Positions 7,322 through 17,569 are shown, numbered from the stretch's first letter. The stretch: DNA of 64,000 nt from Clostridiales bacterium (GCA_017551625.1 JAFZLF010000009.1:62001-126000), one strand, 5' to 3'. Translations and numbers: made by a program. The notes: generated by a model from the sequence alone, not told the origin.

Positions 7322-9218
7322 TAGTGCTTTTGAAGTCATAAGGATCGTAACCGCGTCAGACGATATGCCGCCGGAGAAGGTGGCGCTGATCGCGCGCCGT
7401 TTCGCGGAGTATCTTAAGATCCAGGGCTATACGATCCAGCAGGAAACAGACAGATCGCTCATCGGCGGCTATGTCATCTATGCACAGGGCACCAAATATG
7501 ACTATAGTGCCGCAGGACAGTTGTCGCGTATCGGCCGGCATCTGAAGACGGATCGCGGAAACGATCATGATGATTCCGAGGAACGAGATGACGCCGCGGA
7601 GATCCACCGCTCGCTGGCGGAATCGCTTCGGGATTTTAACGAGAGTCCGGCGATGCTCTTTGAGAGTGATGAACTCTGGGAGGGCGAGGATCAGGAGCAG
7701 ACGAAGAAACGCGAACAGATCCTAACGGATTTTGTGAAGGCAGCATCGGTCGAACAGGTCGGGCGTGTAGTCTCGGTCAGTGACGGTGTTGCCAAGGTAA
7801 GCGGACTTGAGAACTGTGTGGCCAGTGAACTGATCATGTTCTCTGAGACTTCCTACGGTATTGCGATGAATCTCGAGACAGACAGCGTCGGCGTCGTTCT
7901 TCTGAATGAGTGCCGTGATGTTGTCGAGGGGGTCATGTGCCACCGTACCGGCCGGACAGTATCCGTACCGGTAGGACACGGTATGCTCGGACGCGTCGTT
8001 GATCCGCTGGGAAATCCGATCGACGGTAAGGGTATCATCAGAAGTACGAGCAGAAGACCGATCGAGACTCCGGCGCCGGGTATTATCGCCCGCAGTCCGA
8101 TCTGTGAGCCTCTCCAGACGGGGATCACCGCGATCGATGCCATGACACCGATCGGACGGGGACAGCGTGAACTGATCATCGGTGACCGCCAGACCGGCAA
8201 GACGGCGATCGCCATCGATACGATCATCAACCAGCGCGGCAAGAATGTGCTGTGCGTCTATGTCGCGATCGGACAGAAGATGTCCAATATCGTACAGGTG
8301 AAAAATACGCTCGAGCAGCACAATGCACTCGAGTATACCGTCATTGTGGCGGCCAGTGCCTCGCAGCCGGCATCGCTTCAGTATATCGCCCCGTATGCGG
8401 GATGTGCGATTGCCGAAGAGTTCATGTATGGTGAGCATCAGGATGTGCTGATCGTCTACGATGACCTGTCGAAGCATGCGCAGGCGTATCGTGCGATCTC
8501 GCTGCTGTTGCGTCGTCCGCCGGGACGTGAAGCATATCCGGGAGATGTTTTCTATCTGCACTCCCGTCTCCTCGAGCGTTCCGCGAAGCTCAGCGATGAG
8601 CTCGGCGGCGGATCGATCACGGCTCTGCCGATCATCGAGACACTGAGTGGAGATATCTCCGCCTATATTCCGACGAATGTCATCTCCATCACTGACGGAC
8701 AGATCTATCTCGAATCCGAGCTTTTCTTCTCCGGCCAGCGTCCGGCGATCAATGTAGGTCTTTCTGTCTCCCGTGTCGGTGGCGCTGCCCAGACAAAGGC
8801 CATGAAGAAAGTGGCCGGTCCGCTTCGTATCAGCCTGGCACAGGCGCGTGAGATGGCGGCCTTTGCCCAGTTCGGTTCCGATCTGGATCCGAATACCCAG
8901 AGACAGCTCAAGCGCGGCGTGATCCTTAATGAGATCCTGAAGCAGGAGCAGTTCTCGCCCATGCAGATGGACGAGCAGGTCGTGATGCTGTATCTGGCTA
9001 CGAATGAAAAGCTTACATTCCTCGATAAGGAAGATGCAAAGGAATATGTCACAGAGTTCCTCCAGCGTATGACGGTCCTTCATCCGGACATCATGAAGAG
9101 AATCATGGATTCGCGTGTGCTTGATGATGATACCAAGAAGGAGATCGATGAGATCGAGGCCGAGTACCACGCGATGTTTGTGGCCGAACATAAGGAATAT
9201 CAGCAACGTGAGGCGTGA
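7314..9218 (+). CDS. atpA: ATP synthase delta(C-terminal domain)-alpha fusion subunit
   Basis: 634 residues against about 505 for a normal alpha. Residues from about 147 onward are a canonical alpha: [12 protein letters not shown], Walker A GDRQTGKT at 290-297, and all downstream motifs. Residues 5-78 match the C-terminal domain of delta/OSCP, including [14 protein letters not shown] followed by an RIGRHLK end (delta consensus D-SLIGG-hhh...L--L). An acidic linker (about 79-140) joins them. The six-helix N-terminal domain of delta is absent, no atpH exists between atpF and atpG, and the usual N-terminal helix of alpha that binds delta is missing. GTG 7314 overlaps atpF. An internal ATG (Met114, 7653) with weak GAGAG upstream could yield a 521-residue alpha. 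Confidence 0.93.
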   Translation: MNNSAFEVIRIVTASDDMPPEKVALIARRFAEYLKIQGYTIQQETDRSLIGGYVIYAQGTKYDYSAAGQLSRIGRHLKTDRGNDHDDSEERDDAAEIHRSLAESLRDFNESPAMLFESDELWEGEDQEQTKKREQILTDFVKAASVEQVGRVVSVSDGVAKVSGLENCVASELIMFSETSYGIAMNLETDSVGVVLLNECRDVVEGVMCHRTGRTVSVPVGHGMLGRVVDPLGNPIDGKGIIRSTSRRPIETPAPGIIARSPICEPLQTGITAIDAMTPIGRGQRELIIGDRQTGKTAIAIDTIINQRGKNVLCVYVAIGQKMSNIVQVKNTLEQHNALEYTVIVAASASQPASLQYIAPYAGCAIAEEFMYGEHQDVLIVYDDLSKHAQAYRAISLLLRRPPGREAYPGDVFYLHSRLLERSAKLSDELGGGSITALPIIETLSGDISAYIPTNVISITDGQIYLESELFFSGQRPAINVGLSVSRVGGAAQTKAMKKVAGPLRISLAQAREMAAFAQFGSDLDPNTQRQLKRGVILNEILKQEQFSPMQMDEQVVMLYLATNEKLTFLDKEDAKEYVTEFLQRMTVLHPDIMKRIMDSRVLDDDTKKEIDEIEAEYHAMFVAEHKEYQQREA

Positions 9219-9224
9219 TGGAGC

Positions 9225-10157
9225 ATGGAGAGTCTTAACGATATCAAGAAACGCATCAAGAGCGTGACAGACATCTCCCAGATGACACATGCCATGCAGC
9301 TGGTCAGTGCGGCCAAGATGCGTAAGTCCAAGGCACAGCATGAGATGGTCAGCCCTTTCTTTACTCTCTGTGCAGAGAGCCTGATGGAACTGCATAAGAA
9401 CTCGGAGGATATCGACAACCCGTTTCTTCGTATGCGCGAGAAAAGAGCCGGTGAGACGTGGAAGATCGGATACTTTATCCTGACCGGTGACCAGGGTCTG
9501 GCCGGTGCATATAACAACAATATCGTGAAGATCACGGAAGAGCATATCCAGAAGAAGATCATGGAGAATGCGAAGAAGAATATCCAGACGGAATACAAAC
9601 TCTATGTATTCGGCCAGATGGGGAGCGGTAAACTCAAGAAAGACGGCTATATCGTCGACCCGGAGTTCTCGTTCCCGATCACGGATCCGAACTATTATGA
9701 AGCGCGAAACGTGGCGAATATCATCCGTGCGAAATACCTGCGCGGCGAATTTGATCTGGTGTATCTGATCTATACGAAGATGGAATCTGCGATCAGCATG
9801 AAACCGGTCATCACGCGTGTGGTACCGATCGATACTGAGTCACTGAAGAATTCTTTCGCATCCGGAGCGGAGGATGCCGGTATCGCTCTTGAGAGAGGCG
9901 CCCATCTGGATTACTATCCGGATCCGGAAGCCGTGTTCTCGTTTCTGATCGACACGGGACTCAACGCCGTGATGTACGGCGCGATGGTGGAGGCTTTTGC
10001 TTGCGAACAGACCGCACGCATGCAGGCGATGGATAACGCAAACAGGAATGCTGATGAGATGATGAAAGATCTGACAATGAAGAGCAACCGTGCCCGTCAG
10101 GCTCGTATCACAAACGAACTGAACGAGATCGTGAACGGGGCCAGTCAAGTAGAATAG
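9225..10157 (+). CDS. atpG: ATP synthase F1 subunit gamma
   Basis: 310 residues, slightly longer than the usual 285-295. This is the central rotor shaft. It starts with the classic SLNDIKKRIKSVTDISQMTHAMQLVSA-type coiled coil and ends with the paired helix RARQARITNELNEIV. The central Rossmann-like part contains LTGDQGLAGAYNNN. The extra length is in the middle (about residues 105-150, Lys-rich). ATG 9225 is 6 bases after the atpA stop. Confidence 0.95.
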   Translation: MESLNDIKKRIKSVTDISQMTHAMQLVSAAKMRKSKAQHEMVSPFFTLCAESLMELHKNSEDIDNPFLRMREKRAGETWKIGYFILTGDQGLAGAYNNNIVKITEEHIQKKIMENAKKNIQTEYKLYVFGQMGSGKLKKDGYIVDPEFSFPITDPNYYEARNVANIIRAKYLRGEFDLVYLIYTKMESAISMKPVITRVVPIDTESLKNSFASGAEDAGIALERGAHLDYYPDPEAVFSFLIDTGLNAVMYGAMVEAFACEQTARMQAMDNANRNADEMMKDLTMKSNRARQARITNELNEIVNGASQVE

Positions 10158-10163
10158 AGGTAG

Positions 10164-11558
<1,395 letters not shown>

Positions 11559-11567
11559 GGATAGAAC

Positions 11568-12023
11568 ATGGCGGACAATACCACGATCAAAAAGAAAATG
11601 ACCATCGAAGTGGTAACCCCCTATGAAGTTTTCTTCGAGGGGCGTGTCGAGAGTATCGTTATTCCGACTCTCGACGGCCAGTTCGGCATCATGCCGGGAC
11701 ATAGTCCGCTCGTAGTTGCGATCACTCCGGGTATTGCCAGATTTGAAGCAGACGGACAGAGTCGCAGCTTCGTCATCTCAGAGGGCTTTGCCGAGATCGG
11801 GCAGCACGTAGTGATCATCGTATGTAATGCTGCCGAGTGGCCGGAAAAAATCGATGAGAAGCGTGCACAAGAAGCTCTTGAGCGTGCGATGAGCAAGTAT
11901 AACAGTGGCGCATCTACCGAGCAGCAGCGTATCTATGCCCGTCATGCGATCCGCCGGGCCAAAGCCCGCCTGGCCAGCGCCGCCGAATGGAAGAAGCATA
12001 AGGATGATCATATTCTGGATTAG
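11568..12023 (+). CDS. atpC: ATP synthase F1 subunit epsilon
   Basis: 151 residues. N-terminal beta sandwich (about 8-95, with TLDGQFGIMPGHSPLV) and a C-terminal two-helix region (KRAQEALERA ... AIRRAKARL) that in the family can inhibit rotation. It starts 9 bases after atpD and is the last gene of the ATP synthase cluster. Its stop codon overlaps the stop of the convergent FHA gene by 4 bases, and no terminator is visible between them. Confidence 0.94.
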   Translation: MADNTTIKKKMTIEVVTPYEVFFEGRVESIVIPTLDGQFGIMPGHSPLVVAITPGIARFEADGQSRSFVISEGFAEIGQHVVIIVCNAAEWPEKIDEKRAQEALERAMSKYNSGASTEQQRIYARHAIRRAKARLASAAEWKKHKDDHILD

Positions 12024-13252
12024 TCTGCTCCGGATGTCTGACTCTCTTTTCCCTTTGCGGTGTGCACGAAGCGTGTCCTAAACTCGAGATCCCCGACCCC
12101 GACAATATCTCCATCTTGCAGATAAGCCCGCTCGTGTAGTGCGAGACGCTGCCTGTTTCGGAAGGTTCCTTTGCCATCCTGAAGAGGCTCGATGTAAAAC
12201 CCGGATTCATCGTGACAGAAGCAGGCGTGAAGTAGCGCCAGAGATGAGTGATCGATACAATAGTCGCACATATCTGCATCCTGTCCGATCGTCAGACGAT
12301 GTGTCCACACGGTGAAATTGGGCGGCAGGACATGCTCGGACGCGATGCCGATGAACTGGACAGGGCAGGAAGAGAAAGAATAGTGTGAGATGTCTGTCTC
12401 CGAAGCCGTGCTTCGCGGAAACAGCATCCTGGCATTACGGCTCTTCCTTCTTTTCTCCTTTTCTACAGAAGTGGTCCTGCGTTCCTGTTTGTTGCTGTCT
12501 ATATGAAGAAGCAGCACTGCGATCATCGATATAGTACTGATGAGAAAGAGAAAGCCGGGCACGGCGGCCCAGACTGTTCCCGAGAAACTCCGCTCGATAA
12601 AGACGGAACAGAGTAAGTAAGACAAAAAGAGAATAAACCACAGAATGGAAAGAATTCGGATCGGAAAGGGAAGACCCCGCGATCTCTCTATCAGGTCATC
12701 CCGGATATATGCAGCAGCAGACCTCTCGTCATCGTTTCGGAAATAGGTATAGAGTGTGTCCATCGCTGAAGAAGTGATCCATTTTTTCTCGTAGGGGATC
12801 TGCAGAAGAACATCCATGCCATGCTCATCGCATCCGGAAAGAAGAGCGGTCTTACCGCGAAGACAGGAGACCAGGGGAAGGTATATGCAGACAAGTTTTC
12901 CTGTAGAACGGTTATAGAAAAGATTATCGCGGGAAAAGAGGAGTCCGTTCAGATCCAGTGCATAATGAAGAGAATGGATGATCCCTAAAAGAAAGCCGGA
13001 TAGAAGTGTTCCGGCATGTCTTCGGACATAGTAGAGATCCTTACCTTTTAACTCGGAAAGCGGGATACAGTTATCAAGATCAAAGATCAGCTGCTCATGA
13101 TCGTTTGAAAGCTCTGCCGGAATATAGCAGGGAAGAAGATCTGCCTGCAGAATAGACAGCGCGTGCAGACAGACTTCATCCTGATTCTTCAGATGGATCA
13201 TATAACGACGGCCGGAAAGACCGCTGGTGGTAAACTCATATTCCGTACTCAT
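12020..13252 (-). CDS. FHA-domain membrane protein of the Tad pilus operon (DUF6382-like N-terminus)
   Basis: 410 residues. The N-terminal 190 or so residues resemble the DUF6382 region found ahead of FHA domains in Clostridia. Two membrane helices follow (about 200-245), then a basic linker. The C-terminal FHA domain (about 310-400) has the pattern LTIGQDADMCDYCIDHSSLALLHACF and ends in LQDGDIVGVGDLEFR. The expected Gly-Arg of the phosphothreonine site is Gly-Gln here, so phosphopeptide binding may be weakened. It is the last gene of the minus-strand pilus operon, 22 bases after the pilin. Confidence 0.8.
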   Translation of the reverse strand: MSTEYEFTTSGLSGRRYMIHLKNQDEVCLHALSILQADLLPCYIPAELSNDHEQLIFDLDNCIPLSELKGKDLYYVRRHAGTLLSGFLLGIIHSLHYALDLNGLLFSRDNLFYNRSTGKLVCIYLPLVSCLRGKTALLSGCDEHGMDVLLQIPYEKKWITSSAMDTLYTYFRNDDERSAAAYIRDDLIERSRGLPFPIRILSILWFILFLSYLLCSVFIERSFSGTVWAAVPGFLFLISTISMIAVLLLHIDSNKQERRTTSVEKEKRRKSRNARMLFPRSTASETDISHYSFSSCPVQFIGIASEHVLPPNFTVWTHRLTIGQDADMCDYCIDHSSLALLHACFCHDESGFYIEPLQDGKGTFRNRQRLALHERAYLQDGDIVGVGDLEFRTRFVHTAKGKESQTSGAD

Positions 13253-13274
13253 GTTTCACTCCGTGTTTTTCCTG

Positions 13275-13457
13275 TTATAACTGACCGATTACTTTGCCTT
13301 CATCGAAGACATAATCCATGACAGAACCTGCATAGCCTGTCAGGGCGCTGCGGAAGGCTAACGCCAGCGCCACGAGGATCGCGATGATGATTACTACTTC
13401 TACTGTGCCCATTCCACGGGCGGTTCTGATGAGTGAATATTTGTTCATTCTTTTCAT
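13275..13457 (-). CDS. Flp-type pilin precursor
   Basis: 60 residues. A short basic leader (KRMNKYSLIRTARG) ends in Gly15, followed by MGTVE and an 18-residue hydrophobic helix. Gly at -1 and Glu at +5 fit the class III (prepilin peptidase) cleavage rule. The remainder is a small tail, typical of Flp pilins, which are about 45 residues when mature. ATG 13457 has TAGGAGGTAATT just upstream. It is the only pilin in this operon, and no prepilin peptidase gene is in the window. Confidence 0.85.
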   Translation of the reverse strand: MKRMNKYSLIRTARGMGTVEVVIIIAILVALALAFRSALTGYAGSVMDYVFDEGKVIGQL

Positions 13458-13466
13458 AATTACCTC

Positions 13467-15053
13467 CTAGACAAGTTGAAATGTGTTTAAAGCCGGAGCG
13501 ATCGCAACGAGGAGTACAGAAATAAAATCAAGCATCATCGGGAGAATCATCGTGAATGCTTCCCGCTCGCGCTTCTTGCGGGAAGCATTCCGGCAAAGAG
13601 TCCAGCAAGAGGAGGCCTGCAGCCGTAAAAGTCCCAGAACTTCCTGACCGCCGGAACGCTCATAGCGCGCGGCAAGAAGAAGGGCCGACTGGGCTTCGGG
13701 GATACTGATGCGGTGAGAGAACGATTCCAGTGCGTCTGCAGCACTGACACCGCCCTCGATCGCGGTGACCAGATGCTGTAATTCATACCGCAGACAACTC
13801 TGGTCAGAAAATGCATATCGGCAGATATGAAGAGCCTTTGGAAGAAGGATCCCGGATTCCAGAAGTGTCGAGAGCATCGAGATGAAAAGGGGCAGATCCT
13901 CCATGAGTATGAGTCTCCTTTTGTTGACCAAAGATTGTGCATCCACATGAAGAAGGATCAGCATGCAGATTTCCAGAACCGCGATACACCATAGCGGCAG
14001 TTTCAGAAGGATCGTAATACATAAAAATACCGGCGCGCAGGCAAGGAGTATCCGGATCGTCTTATAAAGAAAAGCATCAAATGCCTCCATAGGCGAAAAA
14101 GATATCTCAGAGAACCATTCGTAGATCCTCGTCGTATACATCGTCGGAAGAGAGACAGCCAGCTTCCTCAGGGGGACATGGAAAGAAACAGGCACTTTCT
14201 CTCTTCCATTTTGGAATGTAAATACATTCCTTGACGGTTTTTCGCCGATCAGGGAAAACAGGTAGGTGCACGAGAAGATCGCGATGATGAAAGCCACCAC
14301 CATCATGATCTGGCCGAGCCCCGAATTCTGCGACTGATAGAGATAATCCCCGCTGGTGAACGCCAGCATATATGTCACGCCGAACGGCATCAGACACAGA
14401 AGAAATGCTTCCGTGTTCTTTCCTGTGTTATTGGCCTCTACTTCGGAAGCAACGGCGTGCAATTCCGACAGCATCTGACAGCTGCTCCGAAGTATCGAGA
14501 TGATCTGGCTTCCGACTGTCTTCTGAAGAGATAAGGCGTGAAGGACGGGAAGAGTCTCATAGTAATCCAGTTTGTGACAGAAACGCACCATACAGGCATC
14601 AAGAGGTTCGTTCGCCTGTAACTGATGCTCCACATCCTTAAGCGCGGTGGCGAAGGCGGCGCGGCGCCCGAAAGTCTTTTCTATATCCACACGAGCACAC
14701 AGAAAGGCGCGCTCGATTGAATAACCGTCGGAGACCGATGTGCATAGTGATTGCATAAGCACCTTGTTCTGGGCGCGAAGTGTGGTTGTTCTTCTCCCGT
14801 ATAGGACACGTACGCACGAGACGAACGGAAAGAGTCCCAGAGGTATCGAGAGAAGAAGCCTCAGCCGGAACTGAGGAAGGAACGCACGGGACAAAATGAA
14901 AACAAAGAAGATGCAGATAGGAAGAAGCGGCAGGCACTTGCTCATAAATATCCGATAGGTCCTCCTGCTCAGTTTTCGTATCTCCGTACCTTCCGGGAAA
15001 GCCGACTCAGTTTCGTGAAGAAACGGAAGATGAGAAGTATTATCCTTTAACAA
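13467..15053 (-). CDS. Fused TadB-TadC pilus inner-membrane platform protein
   Basis: 528 residues from a TTG at 15053, preceded at 7 bases by AAGGAGGGG; upstream starts lie within tadA. Two type II secretion F (T2SSF) modules are seen in one chain. The first (about residues 95-225) contains SLCTSVSDGYSIERAF and QTVGSQIISIL with a hydrophobic pair around it. The second (about 365-525) contains FISMLSTLLESGILLPKAL and SGGQEVLGLL and ends in a membrane helix. Tad systems normally encode TadB and TadC separately. It overlaps tadA by 14 bases. Confidence 0.85.
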   Translation of the reverse strand: MLKDNTSHLPFLHETESAFPEGTEIRKLSRRTYRIFMSKCLPLLPICIFFVFILSRAFLPQFRLRLLLSIPLGLFPFVSCVRVLYGRRTTTLRAQNKVLMQSLCTSVSDGYSIERAFLCARVDIEKTFGRRAAFATALKDVEHQLQANEPLDACMVRFCHKLDYYETLPVLHALSLQKTVGSQIISILRSSCQMLSELHAVASEVEANNTGKNTEAFLLCLMPFGVTYMLAFTSGDYLYQSQNSGLGQIMMVVAFIIAIFSCTYLFSLIGEKPSRNVFTFQNGREKVPVSFHVPLRKLAVSLPTMYTTRIYEWFSEISFSPMEAFDAFLYKTIRILLACAPVFLCITILLKLPLWCIAVLEICMLILLHVDAQSLVNKRRLILMEDLPLFISMLSTLLESGILLPKALHICRYAFSDQSCLRYELQHLVTAIEGGVSAADALESFSHRISIPEAQSALLLAARYERSGGQEVLGLLRLQASSCWTLCRNASRKKREREAFTMILPMMLDFISVLLVAIAPALNTFQLV

Positions 15054-16209
15054 GACCGATCCCCTCCTTATATGTAAAGATGTGCTCGATTTGAAAGCGG
15101 TTCTCCCGTATGGGAAGGACGCGTGAGATCTCATCGATGAAACGGTGTCCTTCCCGGTTTCTGGAAATGTGTACGACGATATCGACACCCATGGCGATCT
15201 GGCGGATCACGGCATCGTACGGGAGTGTGGAACCGGCCATGACCATCGTAACCAGCCGGTCGAGCATCTCGTAACAGGAGTTGGCGTGCCCGGTACATAG
15301 TGAACCGGGATGACCGGTATGAAGTGCGTGAAGCATATCGGCGGCCTCGCTTCCTCTGACCTCTCCGACGACGATCCGGTCCGGCCGCATGCGAAGTGCG
15401 GTACGGATGAGCTGCCCGATATCCACTCCTCCATGTCCGTCCGGACCGGGAAGACGGGACTCCAGACGAACCAGATTGGCGATCCCTTGAAGAGACAGCT
15501 CGGCGGAATCTTCGATCGTGACTACTCTTTCGTCCTTCGGAATGAAGGAGGAAAGAACATTGAGAAAGGTAGTCTTTCCGGATCCGGTACCGCCACACAG
15601 AAAAATCGTTTTCTTCGAAATGACGGACGAAGAGAGGAAACACGCCGCTTCCTCTGTGATGAAACCGTTCTCGATCAGAGAGCGGATGTCCGGACGGATT
15701 CCGGTGAACTTACGGATCGTGAAGATCGGTCCGTCCGGTGCCACAGGGGGAAGGACCGCATTCGCTCGAGAGCCGTCCGGAAGCCGAAGATCCGCGATGG
15801 GAAACGACTCGTTCAGAGGACGGTTGGCCGAAGAGAAAAAATGAAGGATCAGCTGTTCGAGTGCGCGGTTGCTCTCGAAACGAAGATCGGAAGGGAAGAG
15901 CTGCCCGCCCTTCTCGTAGAAGATATGCTCGGGTCCGTTGACCATGATCTCGGTGACGGAATCATCATCCATCAATGATTGAAGGATGTCGAGTCTTCTC
16001 ATCCGGTTGAAAAGCCTGACAGCGAGGCTCCGCTTCTCCTCGAGTGAAAGGGTGTGATATTTCGGGGACTGGTTGATGATGTCTGCGATGATCTCGCGGA
16101 AAGTCTCATCGTCGACCTGGTCATAGGCGTGCATCGCCTGAAGGATCATGGTCGTCAGCTCCGATATGGAACTGGTCTGATTGTCTGTTTTCTTGAACTG
16201 GTTTCTCAT
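15040..16209 (-). CDS. Tad pilus assembly/secretion ATPase TadA (CpaF family)
   Basis: 389 residues. Secretion ATPase that powers Flp pilus assembly. It has an N-terminal helical domain, DDSVTEIMVNGPEHIF (about residues 80-96), Walker A GGTGSGKT (about 205-212), an Asp/His box region VTIEDSAELSLQG, and Walker B PDRIVVGEVRGSEA followed by TGHPGSLCTGHAN. All catalytic motifs look intact. It starts 5 bases after the preceding TadZ-like gene. Confidence 0.95.
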   Translation of the reverse strand: MRNQFKKTDNQTSSISELTTMILQAMHAYDQVDDETFREIIADIINQSPKYHTLSLEEKRSLAVRLFNRMRRLDILQSLMDDDSVTEIMVNGPEHIFYEKGGQLFPSDLRFESNRALEQLILHFFSSANRPLNESFPIADLRLPDGSRANAVLPPVAPDGPIFTIRKFTGIRPDIRSLIENGFITEEAACFLSSSVISKKTIFLCGGTGSGKTTFLNVLSSFIPKDERVVTIEDSAELSLQGIANLVRLESRLPGPDGHGGVDIGQLIRTALRMRPDRIVVGEVRGSEAADMLHALHTGHPGSLCTGHANSCYEMLDRLVTMVMAGSTLPYDAVIRQIAMGVDIVVHISRNREGHRFIDEISRVLPIRENRFQIEHIFTYKEGIGLVKG

Positions 16210-16214
16210 GATTT

Positions 16215-17186
16215 CTACCCCACAGGCACGGTGCGCACTTCTTTCTGGTATCTCTCCCGGGAACGGTTCGCTCCGGAAAGTGTGAACGGAAAGTCAATGT
16301 GAGTCGTCCCCAGATGTGTGTGCCGGAGTTCATCAATCTCGTTACAGAGCATGATGTCCTTCTCCACATGAAGCGGTGTGAGAATCTCCAGATGCGTAAA
16401 CTGCTTGCATAGAGTCTGCATACGCTTGAAACTGATCCCGTCACAGACGCAAAAGAGCAGGGAGTACCCGTCAAGTGAACCGAGATAGGAGACCGTTCGG
16501 GAAACGAGATGGTAGATCGTTCTGGGATGAGAGGTGATCAGATCGTCGGAGTGTTCAGGTCGTCCGAACCGCAGATCTCCATACGGATCCGGTTCCAGGA
16601 AAGAGGGGAGCTGCGAAAAACTGAACCGTTTCTGGCGGATGCGGAGAAGGAGCTCCGAGATCCCGCTGGAGTGTGTGCCGCCCTCGATGTTCCATGAAGG
16701 AGGGTCTTCCGGCATGAGGATGCCCGGCATGATGTCGAGCCGGATGATATGATCGAATCGTGTAAGAGAGGAATGGATCTGTCTGAAGACATGTGCCTCC
16801 CTTTCCTTCGGGGGGACAAAGGAAAGGGTGAGACATGTCTGGACAGATGAGTGCTCGGGAAGAGGGATCTTCCCGAGTCCGGCACGGGATTCCACCTCGT
16901 GAACCAGCATAAAGATGTCCTTCGGAGGAAACGGGGGCACCTCGGAAAGAAGAGGGATCAGTACCGGGATCTTGCCCGGTGAACAGTGGGCCATGATCTC
17001 TTCTTCTGCGATCTCAAACTGGTTATAAAGGAGAAACTGGCAATCCAGAAGAAGAGTCGGTACGGAAAGAAGCACGTCTCTGGAGATCTGGTAAGAAAGA
17101 AAGTCGGGAAGCTGTTTCTTAAGTCGCGAGATCAGAAGAGAAGCAAAACAGATATCTGTGTCTATGATGGCAATCGTATGCGGCAT
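16215..17186 (-). CDS. TadZ/CpaE-like protein without a recognisable Walker A
   Basis: 323 residues, first gene of the pilus operon (AAGGAGGTG 8 bases before the ATG). The N-terminus (AIIDTDICFASLLISRLKKQLP) resembles a degenerate receiver domain, as in CpaE/TadZ, the localisation factors encoded upstream of TadA. Where the ParA/MinD-like ATPase should begin, TLSFVPPKEREAHVF replaces the usual deviant Walker A (KGGxGK). Later strands such as YSLLFCVCDGISF suggest the same fold. I infer a TadZ relative that has lost nucleotide binding; position in the operon is the main support. Confidence 0.6.
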   Translation of the reverse strand: MPHTIAIIDTDICFASLLISRLKKQLPDFLSYQISRDVLLSVPTLLLDCQFLLYNQFEIAEEEIMAHCSPGKIPVLIPLLSEVPPFPPKDIFMLVHEVESRAGLGKIPLPEHSSVQTCLTLSFVPPKEREAHVFRQIHSSLTRFDHIIRLDIMPGILMPEDPPSWNIEGGTHSSGISELLLRIRQKRFSFSQLPSFLEPDPYGDLRFGRPEHSDDLITSHPRTIYHLVSRTVSYLGSLDGYSLLFCVCDGISFKRMQTLCKQFTHLEILTPLHVEKDIMLCNEIDELRHTHLGTTHIDFPFTLSGANRSRERYQKEVRTVPVG

Positions 17187-17225
17187 TTTCTTACACCTCC
17201 TTCGGCAGGGAAAGTAAGACTATTG

Positions 17226-17319
17226 AAGCACGAAAAAGTGCTTGAAGATTCGACAATTTTCGACAATTGCGACGACGATTGCGTGTTTTGTTTCGCAAAC
17301 GAAGTACTGCCAGTACTTC
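17226..17319. promoter_or_regulatory. Repeats in the divergent tad/metK control region
   Basis: Three symmetrical elements lie between the divergent starts. A perfect 9-1-9 palindrome GAAGTACTG-C-CAGTACTTC spans 17301-17319. Tandem TTCGACAAT copies lie at 17249-17257 and 17259-17267, 10 bases apart. A small hairpin AAGCAC/GTGCTT lies at 17226-17243. They sit upstream of the Tad operon and before the metK promoter. They could be operator sites for the pilus operon; no regulator is identified. Confidence 0.45.
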
Positions 17320-17364
17320 TCCAAAAAACGAAGAATTTTATGATGAAAAAACGTGAAAAATCTC

Positions 17365-17393
17365 TTGTCAAGATGTATATGCAGTGGTATCAT
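17365..17393 (+). promoter_or_regulatory. Promoter of the SAM riboswitch-metK transcript
   Basis: TTGTCA (17365-17370), a 17-base spacer and TATCAT (17388-17393). A start near 17400 would put the riboswitch about 18 bases into the transcript. Confidence 0.75.
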
Positions 17394-17417
17394 CTAACAA
17401 AATCAAATGAAATGCAT

Positions 17418-17516
17418 CTCTTATCAAGAGTGACGGAGGGATCTGGCCCTATGAAGTCCGGCAACCGCGGAAAGCAGCGGTGCCAAGTCCAGCAGGTGTG
17501 ACCTGAAAGATGAGGA
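17418..17516 (+). promoter_or_regulatory. SAM-I (S-box) riboswitch
   Basis: The aptamer has the conserved S-box core: CTTATCAAGAG at its 5' end, GGAGGGATCTGGCCCTATGA, CCGGCAACCG and the GGTGCCAAGTCCAGC region. It closes with GATGAG (17509-17514) pairing to CTTATC (17420-17425) to form P1. A terminator hairpin and metK follow, so SAM binding should end transcription and shut off SAM synthesis. Confidence 0.97.
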
Positions 17517-17533
17517 TTGATTATAGTACGTGT

Positions 17534-17569
17534 AAACCTTTCCTCTGGTCGTTTCAGGAGAGGTTTTTT
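17534..17569 (+). terminator. Riboswitch expression-platform terminator
   Basis: AAACCTTTCCTC (from 17534) pairs with GGAGAGGTTT, the latter running into six T residues at 17564-17569. It lies 18 bases after the S-box aptamer and 27 bases before the metK ATG. Confidence 0.85.

Noticed and set aside
7722..9545. A 607-codon open frame on the minus strand opposite atpA/atpG
   Set aside because: It mirrors a strongly coding plus-strand gene, has no recognisable domains and an amino acid mix typical of antisense shadows (rich in His, Arg, Asp).
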